64,000 nt of DNA from Acidobacteriota bacterium (GTDB lineage: Bacteria > Acidobacteriota > Vicinamibacteria > Vicinamibacterales > UBA2999), in NCBI GenBank assembly GCA_947465645.1, contig CANIBQ010000017.1, forward strand, positions 8,275 to 72,274, in the 5' to 3' direction. The position numbers and the translations under genes were made by a program. Position 1 is the stretch's first letter. Each line of letters begins with the position of its first letter. The notes under the pieces were generated by a model. It was not told the origin of the DNA. It saw nothing but the letters and a program-made list of their open reading frames with translations, and made no database searches. Shown in pieces: positions 7,659 to 15,665 of this stretch.

Positions 7659-10600
7659 ATGACGCGATTCCTGATGGTGTTCGGTACGGCCTCACTCGGT
7701 CTCTTATTGACGGCTTCGGCGTTCGCGCAGATTTCAACCGCGCAGCTTGCGGGCAAGGTGACCGACAACAGCGGCGCGGTGCTGCCAGGCGTCACCGTCA
7801 CCATGACCCAGGCTGACACCGGCGCCGCCCGCAGCGTCGTCACCGACGCCGAGGGTGCGTATCTGGTCTCGAACCTGTCGCCGGGGCCGTATCGACTCGA
7901 GGTGACCCTCCAGGGGTTCAAGACCTACGTCCAGACGGGAATTGTGCTCCAGGTCGCGGCGACCCCCACCATCAACGTCGCGCTGGATCTCGGAGGCCTG
8001 GAAGAAACGGTCACCGTTGAAGCCGCGGCGCCGCTGGTCGACGTCAAGAGCGCGGGCGTCAGCGAAGTCGTGGCAGCCGAACGCATCGTGGAGCTTCCGC
8101 TCCAGGGAAGACAAGTGACCGCGCTCCTCGTGCTCGCTGGCGCCGCCGTCAACACGGGCAGCCCAAACAGCCGCAGCTTCGGGGGCGCTGTCAACGTCGC
8201 CGTGGCTGGCGGACTGCCTTTCGGCGTGGCGTATCTGCTCGACGGTGCGATGCACAACGACTCGCAGAACAACGCGAACCTGCCGCTGCCGTTTCCCGAT
8301 GCCCTGCAGGAGTTCCGTGTCGCCACCACCGGTCTCACGGCTCAGAACGGGATGCATTCGGGCGCGTCGGTCAATGCCATCACCAAGTCCGGAACGAACC
8401 GCTTTTCGGGCGTCCTGTTCGAGTTCAACCGCGACGCCCGCTTCAACGCGAAGGACCCGTTTGCTCGCATCGTGAACGGCGAACGCGCGAATGACGGTCT
8501 GAGCCGCAATCAGTTCGGCGGGACGGCCGGTGGCCCGCTGCGGAGAGACAAGCTCTTCTTCTTTGGCGCCTATCAGGGGACCATCACGAATCAAACCCCG
8601 GCGGACAACATCTCGTTCGTGCCCACCCCAGAGATGCTGCGCGGAGACTTCAGGACCTACGCCTCGGCGGCGTGCCAGGGCGGCACGGCGGTGCAGTTGC
8701 GGGCGCCCTTCGTAGGCAACCAGGTCGATCCGTCCCGCCTCAGCCCTGCGGCGCTGAAGCTCGTCTCGTACCTACCGGCCGCCGAGAGCCCGTGCGGTGA
8801 GATCTCGTTTGCCCAGCCGGCCGACGGCAAGTCCGGCCAGTCCGTCGCGCGCCTGGACTACCAGATCACCGGAAATCACTCCATGTTCGGCCGGTACATG
8901 GCGACCTTCGACAAGGCGCCGTCGCCCTACGGGGTGTCCGACAACATCCTGACGCTCGCGGCGGCGGCAGGCATCGACAACCTCGCGCAATCGGCGACGT
9001 GGGGCGACACGATGGTCGTCGGGTCCAACTTGGTGAACTCGCTCCGCCTGGCGTTCAACCGCACATCCATCAACCGCGGGAACCCGGCCTACTTCGACCC
9101 GCTCGATCTGGGTGTGAAGAACTTCCACACCTATCGCGATGGCGAGATGGTGGTGAATGTCACCGGAGGATTCATGGTCTCGGCGGGCACATCGACCACC
9201 GGCGTCTTCGGGACCAATTCCTTCCAGGCGGCTGACGATCTGAGCCTGGTGCGCGGACGCCATCAGCTTGGAGTCGGCCTGAATGTCGCCTACTGGAAGT
9301 CAAACCAGACGTCGCACGCACGGTCGGGAGGCAATTGGCTGTTCAACGGGCAAACGACCGGCCGCGGACTCGCTGACCTGATGATCGGGGCGGTGGGGAG
9401 CGTCGAGCACGGCGTGCCGAACCTGCTCATCATGGACATGGTGTACGCAGGGCTGTACGCGCAGGACGCCTGGAGGATGAGCGATCGGGTGACGCTCAAC
9501 TACGGTGTGCGCTGGGAGCCGTTCCTCGGCCAGCAGATGCTCTATGGCGGCGCCACGAATTTCAACCACGACAACTTCGCGAATGGCGTCAGGAGCGAGG
9601 TGTTCCTCAATGCGCCCGCGGGGCTCCTCTATCCCGGCGACGCAGGCTTCCCGGGCGGCAAGAGCGGCTACAACAAGCGGTGGCTCGACTTCTCGCCGCG
9701 CGCCGGGATTGCGTGGGACGTCAGGGGCGATGGCCGGCTGGCGTTCCGATCGTCGTACGGCTTGACCTACGACTTCCCGAGCGGCGACTACATGAACATC
9801 AATGCGTCGGCGCCGCCATGGGGCAACCGGTCGCTGGTCACCACGACGAGCTTCGACGACCCGTACTCCGTCGTTCCTGGCGGAAACCCGCACCCGATTG
9901 CCACGAACGCGAACACGGTGTTCCCGACCTTCGGCGCCTTCGGCGTGATGGATCCGAACATCGAGCCGCCGCGCGTCCAGTCCTGGAACATCACGCTCGA
10001 GAAGCAGCTCTGGGAGGACTGGTCTGTCACGGCCAACTACCTCGGCCGGTACTCAGATCACCTCTGGGGGCAGGTGGCCCTCAACCCGGGTGTATTCAGG
10101 GGGTTGAATCCCTGCGTGATCAACGGAGTTTCCTACACAGTTTGCAGCACCAACGCCAACCTCAACCAGCGTCGCGCGCTCTTCCTCGAGAATCCGGCGC
10201 GAGCGAGCGCGTATGGCTTCGTCGATCAGCACAACGCCGTCGGCTGGCAGGCGTATCAGGGGATGAGACTGACGCTGACCCGTCGTGCCACCGACAGCGG
10301 CGTGAGCATCAGCGGCAACTACACGGTGTCGAAGTGCGAGGGCACCACGACGCCCGGGAGCTTCGCCCAGATCGCCAACGGCTATACGAACCCCGCCGAT
10401 CCCGAGATGGACAAGGGGCATTGCGATCAGGACCGGACGCATCTGGTGAACGGGACGGTGGGGTACCTGGTGCCCGAATTCAGCAACACCGCCCTGAGAG
10501 TGGTGGCCTCGAACTGGCGGGTGTCTGGCATTCTCGCCATGCAGTCCGGCCAGTGGCTCAACATCACCACGGGCCTCGACAACGCGCTGAACGGCCAGAT

Positions 10601-10970
10601 CGACCAGCGGCCGAACCAGGTGTCTGACGACGTGTACGGCGCGAAGACGGTGAACAGCTTCCTGAACAGGGCGGCCTTTGCCCAGCCGGCGCCAGGTACG
10701 TTCGGCGACATGCCGTACCGCGCGATCGAAGGGCCTGGATATTGGGCGATCAACGTCGCGCTGTCTCGAATCATCCGTCTCGGCGAGACCAGCAACCTGG
10801 AACTGCGGCTCGAGTCGTTCAACATCACCAACCACTTCAACTGGGGCGTTCCCACTACGGCGGCGACCCTGAGGAACTTCACGAGTCTGAGTAGTGCACA
10901 GTTTGGCCGGATCACCACCAACGGCGGCACGCCGCGCATCATGCAGTTCGGGATCAAGTACAACTTCTAG
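7659..10970 (+). CDS. TonB-dependent receptor, Oar-like
   Basis: 1103 aa. Signal peptide to about residue 23 (ASAFAQ), then a carboxypeptidase-regulatory-like domain of about 80 residues (LAGKVTDNSGAVLPGVTVTM), a plug domain (ETVTVEAAAPLVDVKS, ITKSGTNRFSGVLFEF) and a long beta-barrel ending in MQFGIKYNF with the terminal Phe expected of outer-membrane proteins. These receptors import large or scarce ligands using TonB energy; the ligand cannot be read from sequence. An AGGAG site precedes the ATG, and a strong promoter lies at 7581. It diverges from the DUF6152/cytochrome c operon, which may process the same substrate. Confidence 0.9.
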   Translation: MTRFLMVFGTASLGLLLTASAFAQISTAQLAGKVTDNSGAVLPGVTVTMTQADTGAARSVVTDAEGAYLVSNLSPGPYRLEVTLQGFKTYVQTGIVLQVAATPTINVALDLGGLEETVTVEAAAPLVDVKSAGVSEVVAAERIVELPLQGRQVTALLVLAGAAVNTGSPNSRSFGGAVNVAVAGGLPFGVAYLLDGAMHNDSQNNANLPLPFPDALQEFRVATTGLTAQNGMHSGASVNAITKSGTNRFSGVLFEFNRDARFNAKDPFARIVNGERANDGLSRNQFGGTAGGPLRRDKLFFFGAYQGTITNQTPADNISFVPTPEMLRGDFRTYASAACQGGTAVQLRAPFVGNQVDPSRLSPAALKLVSYLPAAESPCGEISFAQPADGKSGQSVARLDYQITGNHSMFGRYMATFDKAPSPYGVSDNILTLAAAAGIDNLAQSATWGDTMVVGSNLVNSLRLAFNRTSINRGNPAYFDPLDLGVKNFHTYRDGEMVVNVTGGFMVSAGTSTTGVFGTNSFQAADDLSLVRGRHQLGVGLNVAYWKSNQTSHARSGGNWLFNGQTTGRGLADLMIGAVGSVEHGVPNLLIMDMVYAGLYAQDAWRMSDRVTLNYGVRWEPFLGQQMLYGGATNFNHDNFANGVRSEVFLNAPAGLLYPGDAGFPGGKSGYNKRWLDFSPRAGIAWDVRGDGRLAFRSSYGLTYDFPSGDYMNINASAPPWGNRSLVTTTSFDDPYSVVPGGNPHPIATNANTVFPTFGAFGVMDPNIEPPRVQSWNITLEKQLWEDWSVTANYLGRYSDHLWGQVALNPGVFRGLNPCVINGVSYTVCSTNANLNQRRALFLENPARASAYGFVDQHNAVGWQAYQGMRLTLTRRATDSGVSISGNYTVSKCEGTTTPGSFAQIANGYTNPADPEMDKGHCDQDRTHLVNGTVGYLVPEFSNTALRVVASNWRVSGILAMQSGQWLNITTGLDNALNGQIDQRPNQVSDDVYGAKTVNSFLNRAAFAQPAPGTFGDMPYRAIEGPGYWAINVALSRIIRLGETSNLELRLESFNITNHFNWGVPTTAATLRNFTSLSSAQFGRITTNGGTPRIMQFGIKYNF

Positions 10971-11019
10971 GCTCTGGGCTTTGGGCTTCAGACTCTAGAC
11001 GGTTCGTCGTCTTTCGTAG

Positions 11020-11041
11020 GCCGGGTCCTTTCGGACCCGGC
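11020..11041 (+). terminator. second copy of the GCCGGGTCC hairpin with T5 tail
   Basis: Stem GCCGGGTCC/GGACCCGGC with a tttc loop, followed directly by TTTTT; 50 bases after the receptor stop and just before the end of the convergent AtoE gene. The flanks (TCTGGGCTTTGGGCTTCAGACT, TTTCGTAGG) resemble those at 3690-3735, so a whole ~90-bp cassette is repeated. Confidence 0.7.
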
Positions 11042-11056
11042 TTTTTCGTGTACGGG

Positions 11057-12439
11057 CTAGAACGTGTAGTTGAGGATCCAGACCAGGAACAGCACCACCG
11101 GCACGTGCACGACGAACTGGAGCATCGAGTAGCCGACGATGTCGCGGGGCTTGAGGCCGAGGATGCCGATCAGGGGGAGCATCCAGAAGGGGTGGATCAT
11201 GTTGGCGAGCGCTTCGGTGGCGTTGTAGGTCTGGACGATCCATCCGAGGTGCACGTCGAGCTCTTTCGCGGCTTGGAGGAGGTACGGCGCCTCGACGAGC
11301 CACTTCGCGCCCGCGGAGGGAATGAAGATGCCAAGAACGGCCGAGTAGATGCCGACCAGCACCGGGAACGTATGCTCGTTCGAGATGGCGACGAAGAAAT
11401 GCGCCATCCGCGTCGCCAGTTCCGACTCGGTCATCATCCGCACGATGCCCGCATAGATCGGGTACTGCAGGATGACGCCCGCCACGCCGGGAATGCCGGC
11501 GGCCACGGCCTGGACGAACGAGCGCGGGGTCCAGTGCAGCAGGAGGCCGGCGATCAGGAACGTGAACACGTAGTGATTGAGATCGAGCAGGATGCCCCAC
11601 CCGTTGGCGCTCACCTCGGCGACGAGGTAGGCACCGCCAAGCGCCGAGATCATCAGGGTGAGCAGCGGACTGTTCTCGAGCCACTCCCCCGGCCGGATTC
11701 TGCCCACCTTTTCCACCGGGCGCGGCTCGAGGTCGACGCCGAGGTCGGCCGCCGGACGCGAATGCTCGGGGGACGGCGCCGAGTAGTAGGCAATCGCCAG
11801 CGACATCAGGACGATCACCACCGCCATCAGGCCGCTTTGCCACAACCCGATCGTCTGGCTGAGGGGGATGATGCCGCTGATCCTCTCGACCGAATCGGGG
11901 AGCGACGCCGGCGCCGCCATGATCAAGGCCGCCGAAGAGGACAGCCCGAGCGCCCAGATGCTGCCGATGCCGAGGAACGCAGCGGCGCCGAGCGCGCGGT
12001 AGTCGACCCGCGGCACGCGGCGCGCGACCTCGCGGGCCAGGAGCGCGCTGAAGATCAACGTAAAGCTCCACGAGATGAGCGACGAGAGCATCGAGAACAG
12101 CGCCACGAAGACGATCGCGCTCCCGCCGCTCCGCGGCATCGACGCCAGCTTCTCGATCAACCTGAAGACGGGCGGCGCCACCGCCACCGCGTACCCGGTG
12201 ATGATGATCAGCGACATCTGCAGCGTGAAGGCGGTGAGGTCCCAGTAGCCGGCGCCAAACCATTGTGCCGTCTGAATGGGCGAGCTGCCGACGCTCACCG
12301 CGGCGACAAATACGATCGCCACGGCGACCAGTGCCAGAGAGAATGCGTCGGGAAACCACTCCTCGAAGAAATCAGACAGCCTCAGGCCGAGGGCGGCGAG
12401 AAAAGTTTGGGAGACGCGCGGGGCGTGAACCTCGGACAT
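11057..12439 (-). CDS. atoE: short-chain fatty acid transporter (AtoE family)
   Basis: 460 aa, ATG 12439. A polytopic inner-membrane protein with roughly ten to twelve hydrophobic segments and the AtoE-type features LRLSDFFEEWFPDAFSLAL at the N-terminus, HYVFTFLIAGLLLHWTPRSF, QYPIYAGIV, ISNEHTFPVLVGIYSAVLG, FIPSAGAKWLVEAPYL and NATEALANMIHPFWMLPLIG. Family members move short-chain fatty acids such as butyrate or acetoacetate. It is divergent from the catabolic cluster starting at 12598 (158 bases between starts), so it could supply or export a carboxylate for that cluster; this link is inferred from position. Confidence 0.85.
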   Translation of the reverse strand: MSEVHAPRVSQTFLAALGLRLSDFFEEWFPDAFSLALVAVAIVFVAAVSVGSSPIQTAQWFGAGYWDLTAFTLQMSLIIITGYAVAVAPPVFRLIEKLASMPRSGGSAIVFVALFSMLSSLISWSFTLIFSALLAREVARRVPRVDYRALGAAAFLGIGSIWALGLSSSAALIMAAPASLPDSVERISGIIPLSQTIGLWQSGLMAVVIVLMSLAIAYYSAPSPEHSRPAADLGVDLEPRPVEKVGRIRPGEWLENSPLLTLMISALGGAYLVAEVSANGWGILLDLNHYVFTFLIAGLLLHWTPRSFVQAVAAGIPGVAGVILQYPIYAGIVRMMTESELATRMAHFFVAISNEHTFPVLVGIYSAVLGIFIPSAGAKWLVEAPYLLQAAKELDVHLGWIVQTYNATEALANMIHPFWMLPLIGILGLKPRDIVGYSMLQFVVHVPVVLFLVWILNYTF

Positions 12440-12597
12440 TCGGCGGGCAATATATCAGATGGGGTATAAGAGTTAGATAGCGTCGCTCGGATACGTCGGC
12501 CTCGGCCGGCGACGGGCGGTCTCAACGGTATACTGGCGGGTCTGTTTCAGGTAATCCGTCGGTCGGTTGTAACGGTTCATCACCACTCAGGACACGA

Positions 12598-13479
12598 ATG
12601 GCAAATCTCGGGTTTGTAGGGCTTGGGGCCATGGGCGGCCGCATTGCGAAGCGGTTGCTTGCCAAGGGGCACAGCGTCACCGGGTACGACCTGTTTCCCA
12701 CAAAGGCGCAGGAACTGGTCGGGGACGGCCTGACACCGGCGGGTTCGCCCCGCGCGGTGGCCACCGCGGCCGACATCACCTTCGTCATGGTGACCAACAC
12801 GGCGGCCCTTGAAGGCGCCAGTTCGGGGCCGGACGGGCTGTTGGCCGGGTTGAGCAAGGGAAAGATTCTCGTCGACATGAGCACCGTGGGGCCGGCGGTC
12901 AGTCGCGCGCTCGCGGCCAAAGTGCGGGAGTGCGGCGCCGACATGCTGGAGGCGCCCGTGTCGGGCAGCGTCTCGCTGGTCGAACAAGGCAAGTTGTCTG
13001 TGATGGTGGGAGGCCCCCGTGCCACCTTTGACCGTGTCAAGCCCCTGCTCGAAGACATCGGCCAGAAGGTCACCTACATCGGCGAGAACGGCCTCGCGTT
13101 GTCGCTGAAACTCGCGACCAACGTCAGTATCGCCGTGCAGATGCTGGCATTCGCCGAGAGTGTCGTGCTCGCCGAGAAGGCCGGAGTGCCCCGCGAAACG
13201 ATCATCGATGTTCTGACCAACAGTGCCATTGCCTCCCCGCTCGTTCAATACAAAGGGCCGTGCATCCTCAACATGCCGGAGCAGGCGCAGTTCAACACGA
13301 ACATGATGCAGAAGGACATGACGCTCGCCCTCGAGATGGCGCGTGAGCTGCAGGTGGCGATGCCGACCGGGTCCGTCGTCAACGAGTTGCTGTCCTCGGC
13401 GCGGGCCCAGGGGTTCGGCGAGCAGGATTTCGCCATCCTGTACAAGGTGCTCGGGCAGATGTCAGGACTCGCGAAATGA
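12598..13479 (+). CDS. NAD(P)-dependent beta-hydroxyacid dehydrogenase (3-hydroxyisobutyrate dehydrogenase family)
   Basis: 293 aa, typical length for the family. The N-terminal Rossmann motif is GFVGLGAMGGRIAKRLL; the substrate-binding region LEAPVSGSV and the catalytic-Lys helix GLALSLKLATNVSI are present, followed by the all-helical C-terminal domain (QKDMTLALEMARELQVAMP). It interconverts a beta-hydroxyacid and the semialdehyde or ketoacid using NAD(H) or NADP(H). It stands 82 bases before the E1 alpha gene on the same strand, suggesting a shared pathway. The exact substrate (3-hydroxyisobutyrate, 2-hydroxy-3-oxopropionate, gamma-hydroxybutyrate or other) cannot be decided. Confidence 0.85.
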   Translation: MANLGFVGLGAMGGRIAKRLLAKGHSVTGYDLFPTKAQELVGDGLTPAGSPRAVATAADITFVMVTNTAALEGASSGPDGLLAGLSKGKILVDMSTVGPAVSRALAAKVRECGADMLEAPVSGSVSLVEQGKLSVMVGGPRATFDRVKPLLEDIGQKVTYIGENGLALSLKLATNVSIAVQMLAFAESVVLAEKAGVPRETIIDVLTNSAIASPLVQYKGPCILNMPEQAQFNTNMMQKDMTLALEMARELQVAMPTGSVVNELLSSARAQGFGEQDFAILYKVLGQMSGLAK

Positions 13480-13561
13480 CCTGCGATAAGATCGACGGGC
13501 TCGCCGAGAAGGATGTTGCCGCCGTGTTTCACCTGCTCGCCCAACTCTCTGGAGTATCCGC

Positions 13562-14581
13562 ATGAGTACGATTGCGCCGGGTCAGCCTGCCGCGCCGAAG
13601 CCAACAGGCGACGGCGGTAACCCGCCGAAGGAAATGCTGATTGACATGTACCGGCAGATGGTGGCCATCCGCCTGTTCGAAGAACGCGTCAACGACCTCT
13701 ACACCCGGGCGCTGATGCCGGGCCTCGCCCACTTATATAGCGGGGAAGAAGCGATTGCCGTCGGCATCTGCGAAGCCCTCACAAGGGACGACTACATCAC
13801 CAGCACGCACCGTGGACACGGCCATTGCCTGGCCAAGGGCGCGTCGCCAAAGCTGATGTTCGCCGAGTTGCTCGGCAAGGAAGCCGGCTACTGCAAGGGC
13901 AAGGGCGGCTCGATGCACATCGCCGATCCCGCCACCGGCAATCTCGGCGCCAACGCGATCGTCGGCGGCAGCGCCGGCATCGCCACCGGTGCGGCGTTTT
14001 CGGCCAAGTACCTCCGCAACAACCGCGTCGCCGTCTGCTTTTTCGGCGAGGGTGCGCTCGGCCAGGGCCTGCTCTACGAGGAGATGAACCTCGCGCAGTT
14101 GTGGAAGCTGCCGGTGATCTTCGCGTGCGAAAACAACATGTACAACGAGTACACGCATTTCTCCGAGACGACGGCCGGAAGCATTCTCGGACGGCCGGCG
14201 GCGTTCGGGATCGCGAACGAAGAGGTCGACGGCCAGGACGTACGGGCGGTGTATGCCGCCGCGTCGAAGTACGTCGAGCGGGCGCGGGGAGGTGAAGGGC
14301 CGGCGTTCCTGCTGCTCAACACCTACCGTTACCACGGCCACCACGTCGGCGACATCGCGCGGGCGTACTATCGGCCCAAGACGGAAGAGCAGCACTGGAC
14401 GTCGACGCGCGATCCGATTGCGCTCTTCACCACGTGGCTGCTCGAACAGAACATCGCCGACGAATCGACCCTCAAGCGCATCCAGGACGAGTTGACGTCC
14501 GAGATGGACGCCGCGGTCGACTTCGCGGTCAACTCACCCTATCCCGATCCAGACAAGGTGGACCAGGACATCTATGCCTGA
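13562..14581 (+). CDS. TPP-dependent dehydrogenase E1 component, alpha subunit (acetoin/2-oxoacid type)
   Basis: 339 aa. Typical E1 alpha features are MYRQMVAIRLFEERV, ITSTHRGHGHCLAKG, KGKGGSMHIAD, LGANAIVGGSAGIATGAA, the TPP/Mg motif FFGEGALGQG followed by CENN, and YRYHGHHVGD in the phosphorylation-loop region. With the E1 beta subunit it decarboxylates a 2-oxoacid, or cleaves a ketol such as acetoin, and passes the acyl group to the lipoyl E2. Its 3' end overlaps the E1 beta gene by eight bases. The choice between acetoin dehydrogenase and a branched-chain or pyruvate type is open. Confidence 0.85.
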   Translation: MSTIAPGQPAAPKPTGDGGNPPKEMLIDMYRQMVAIRLFEERVNDLYTRALMPGLAHLYSGEEAIAVGICEALTRDDYITSTHRGHGHCLAKGASPKLMFAELLGKEAGYCKGKGGSMHIADPATGNLGANAIVGGSAGIATGAAFSAKYLRNNRVAVCFFGEGALGQGLLYEEMNLAQLWKLPVIFACENNMYNEYTHFSETTAGSILGRPAAFGIANEEVDGQDVRAVYAAASKYVERARGGEGPAFLLLNTYRYHGHHVGDIARAYYRPKTEEQHWTSTRDPIALFTTWLLEQNIADESTLKRIQDELTSEMDAAVDFAVNSPYPDPDKVDQDIYA

Positions 14582-15575
14582 GACAGCAACATCCGTTCGC
14601 GAAATCAGCTTCGGCGAAGCCATCCGCGAGGCGCTCGCCGAAGAGATGCGCCGCGACAAGAATATCGTCCTGATGGGCGAAGACGTGGCCGAAGCCGGTA
14701 CCACGTTCAAGGTTCTCAAAGGGCTCTGCGAGGAGTTCGGCACCGACCGCATCATCGATACACCGATCTCCGAGCCCGGTTTCGCCGGCCTGGGCGTCGG
14801 CGCGGCGATGACAGGGCTTCGGCCGGTGGTCGACCTCATGTTCGGCGACTTCCTCACGCTGGTGATGGATCAGCTCGTCAACCAGGCTGCCAAGATCCAC
14901 TACATGTCAGGCGGCAAGTGGAAGGTGCCGATGGTGCTGCGGCTGACGATGGGCGCCTCGCGCCGCTCGGCGGCGCAGCATTCGCAGTCGCTGCATGCCT
15001 GGCCGAGCCACGTCCCGGGTCTCAAGGTGGTCATTCCGTCCACCCCGTACGACGCCAAGGGCCTGATGAAGACGGCCATCCGCGATGACAACCCGGTGTG
15101 CTTCTTCGAGGACAAGATCAGCTACACCAAGGTGAAGGGCCCGGTGCCGACCGAGGACTACGCGATCCCGTTTGGCGTCGCCGACATCAAGCGCGAAGGT
15201 TCCGACATTACGCTCGTCGGCACCAGCAGCATGGTGCAGGTCGCCCTCGGAGCAGCCAGCATGCTCGAAGAAGTCGGCATCAGCGCCGAGGTCGTGGATC
15301 CGCGCACGCTGTGGCCGCTCGACGAGAAGACGCTGATCGACTCCGCGAAGAAGACGTCGCGGGCGATGGTCATCGACGAGGGCTACTTCCGCTACGGCGT
15401 CACCGGCGAAATCGCGTCGGTGATCCAGGAAGGCGCCTTCTACGACCTTGACGGCCCTGTGCGCCGCGTCGGCGCGATGCACGTGCCCATTCCCTTTTCA
15501 CCGTCACTCGAAGATGTGACCGTGCCCACCGAACGCGACGTGTTCGATCTCGCACGCAAGATGTGCAATAGGTAA
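14574..15575 (+). CDS. TPP-dependent dehydrogenase E1 component, beta subunit
   Basis: 333 aa, full length for the family. It contains ISFGEAIREALAEEMRRD, VLMGEDVAEAG, ISEPGFAGLGVGAAMTGLRPV, QLVNQAAKIHYMSGGK, QHSQSLHAWPSHVPGLKVV, then the C-terminal transketolase domain with VVDPRTLWPLDEKTLID. It forms the alpha2beta2 E1 heterotetramer with the product of the overlapping upstream gene. A 75-bp palindrome begins two bases after its stop and separates it from the M24 gene. Confidence 0.87.
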   Translation: MPETATSVREISFGEAIREALAEEMRRDKNIVLMGEDVAEAGTTFKVLKGLCEEFGTDRIIDTPISEPGFAGLGVGAAMTGLRPVVDLMFGDFLTLVMDQLVNQAAKIHYMSGGKWKVPMVLRLTMGASRRSAAQHSQSLHAWPSHVPGLKVVIPSTPYDAKGLMKTAIRDDNPVCFFEDKISYTKVKGPVPTEDYAIPFGVADIKREGSDITLVGTSSMVQVALGAASMLEEVGISAEVVDPRTLWPLDEKTLIDSAKKTSRAMVIDEGYFRYGVTGEIASVIQEGAFYDLDGPVRRVGAMHVPIPFSPSLEDVTVPTERDVFDLARKMCNR

Positions 15576-15576
15576 A

Positions 15577-15651
15577 GGGGTCGGGGGTCATTTTTCGAGG
15601 ACACTCGCTCGTCGCAGTCGCGAGTGTCCTCGAAAAATGACCCCCGACCCC
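15577..15651. repeat. 75-bp palindrome with 32-bp perfect arms inside the operon
   Basis: The left arm at 15577-15608 and the right arm at 15620-15651 are exact inverted copies (core GGGGTCGGGGGTCATTTTTC), with an 11-base loop. As RNA it would form a very stable hairpin between E1 beta and the M24 gene. It may be a REP-like insertion or an mRNA processing/attenuation element; the downstream arm ends 14 bases before the next ATG. Confidence 0.85.
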
Positions 15652-15665
15652 ATTTAGGAGAACCA

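Noticed and set aside
10995..12359. 454-codon minus-strand frame overlapping the AtoE gene
   Set aside because: Same region in another frame; composition is Arg-rich and the AtoE frame has clear membrane and family motifs.
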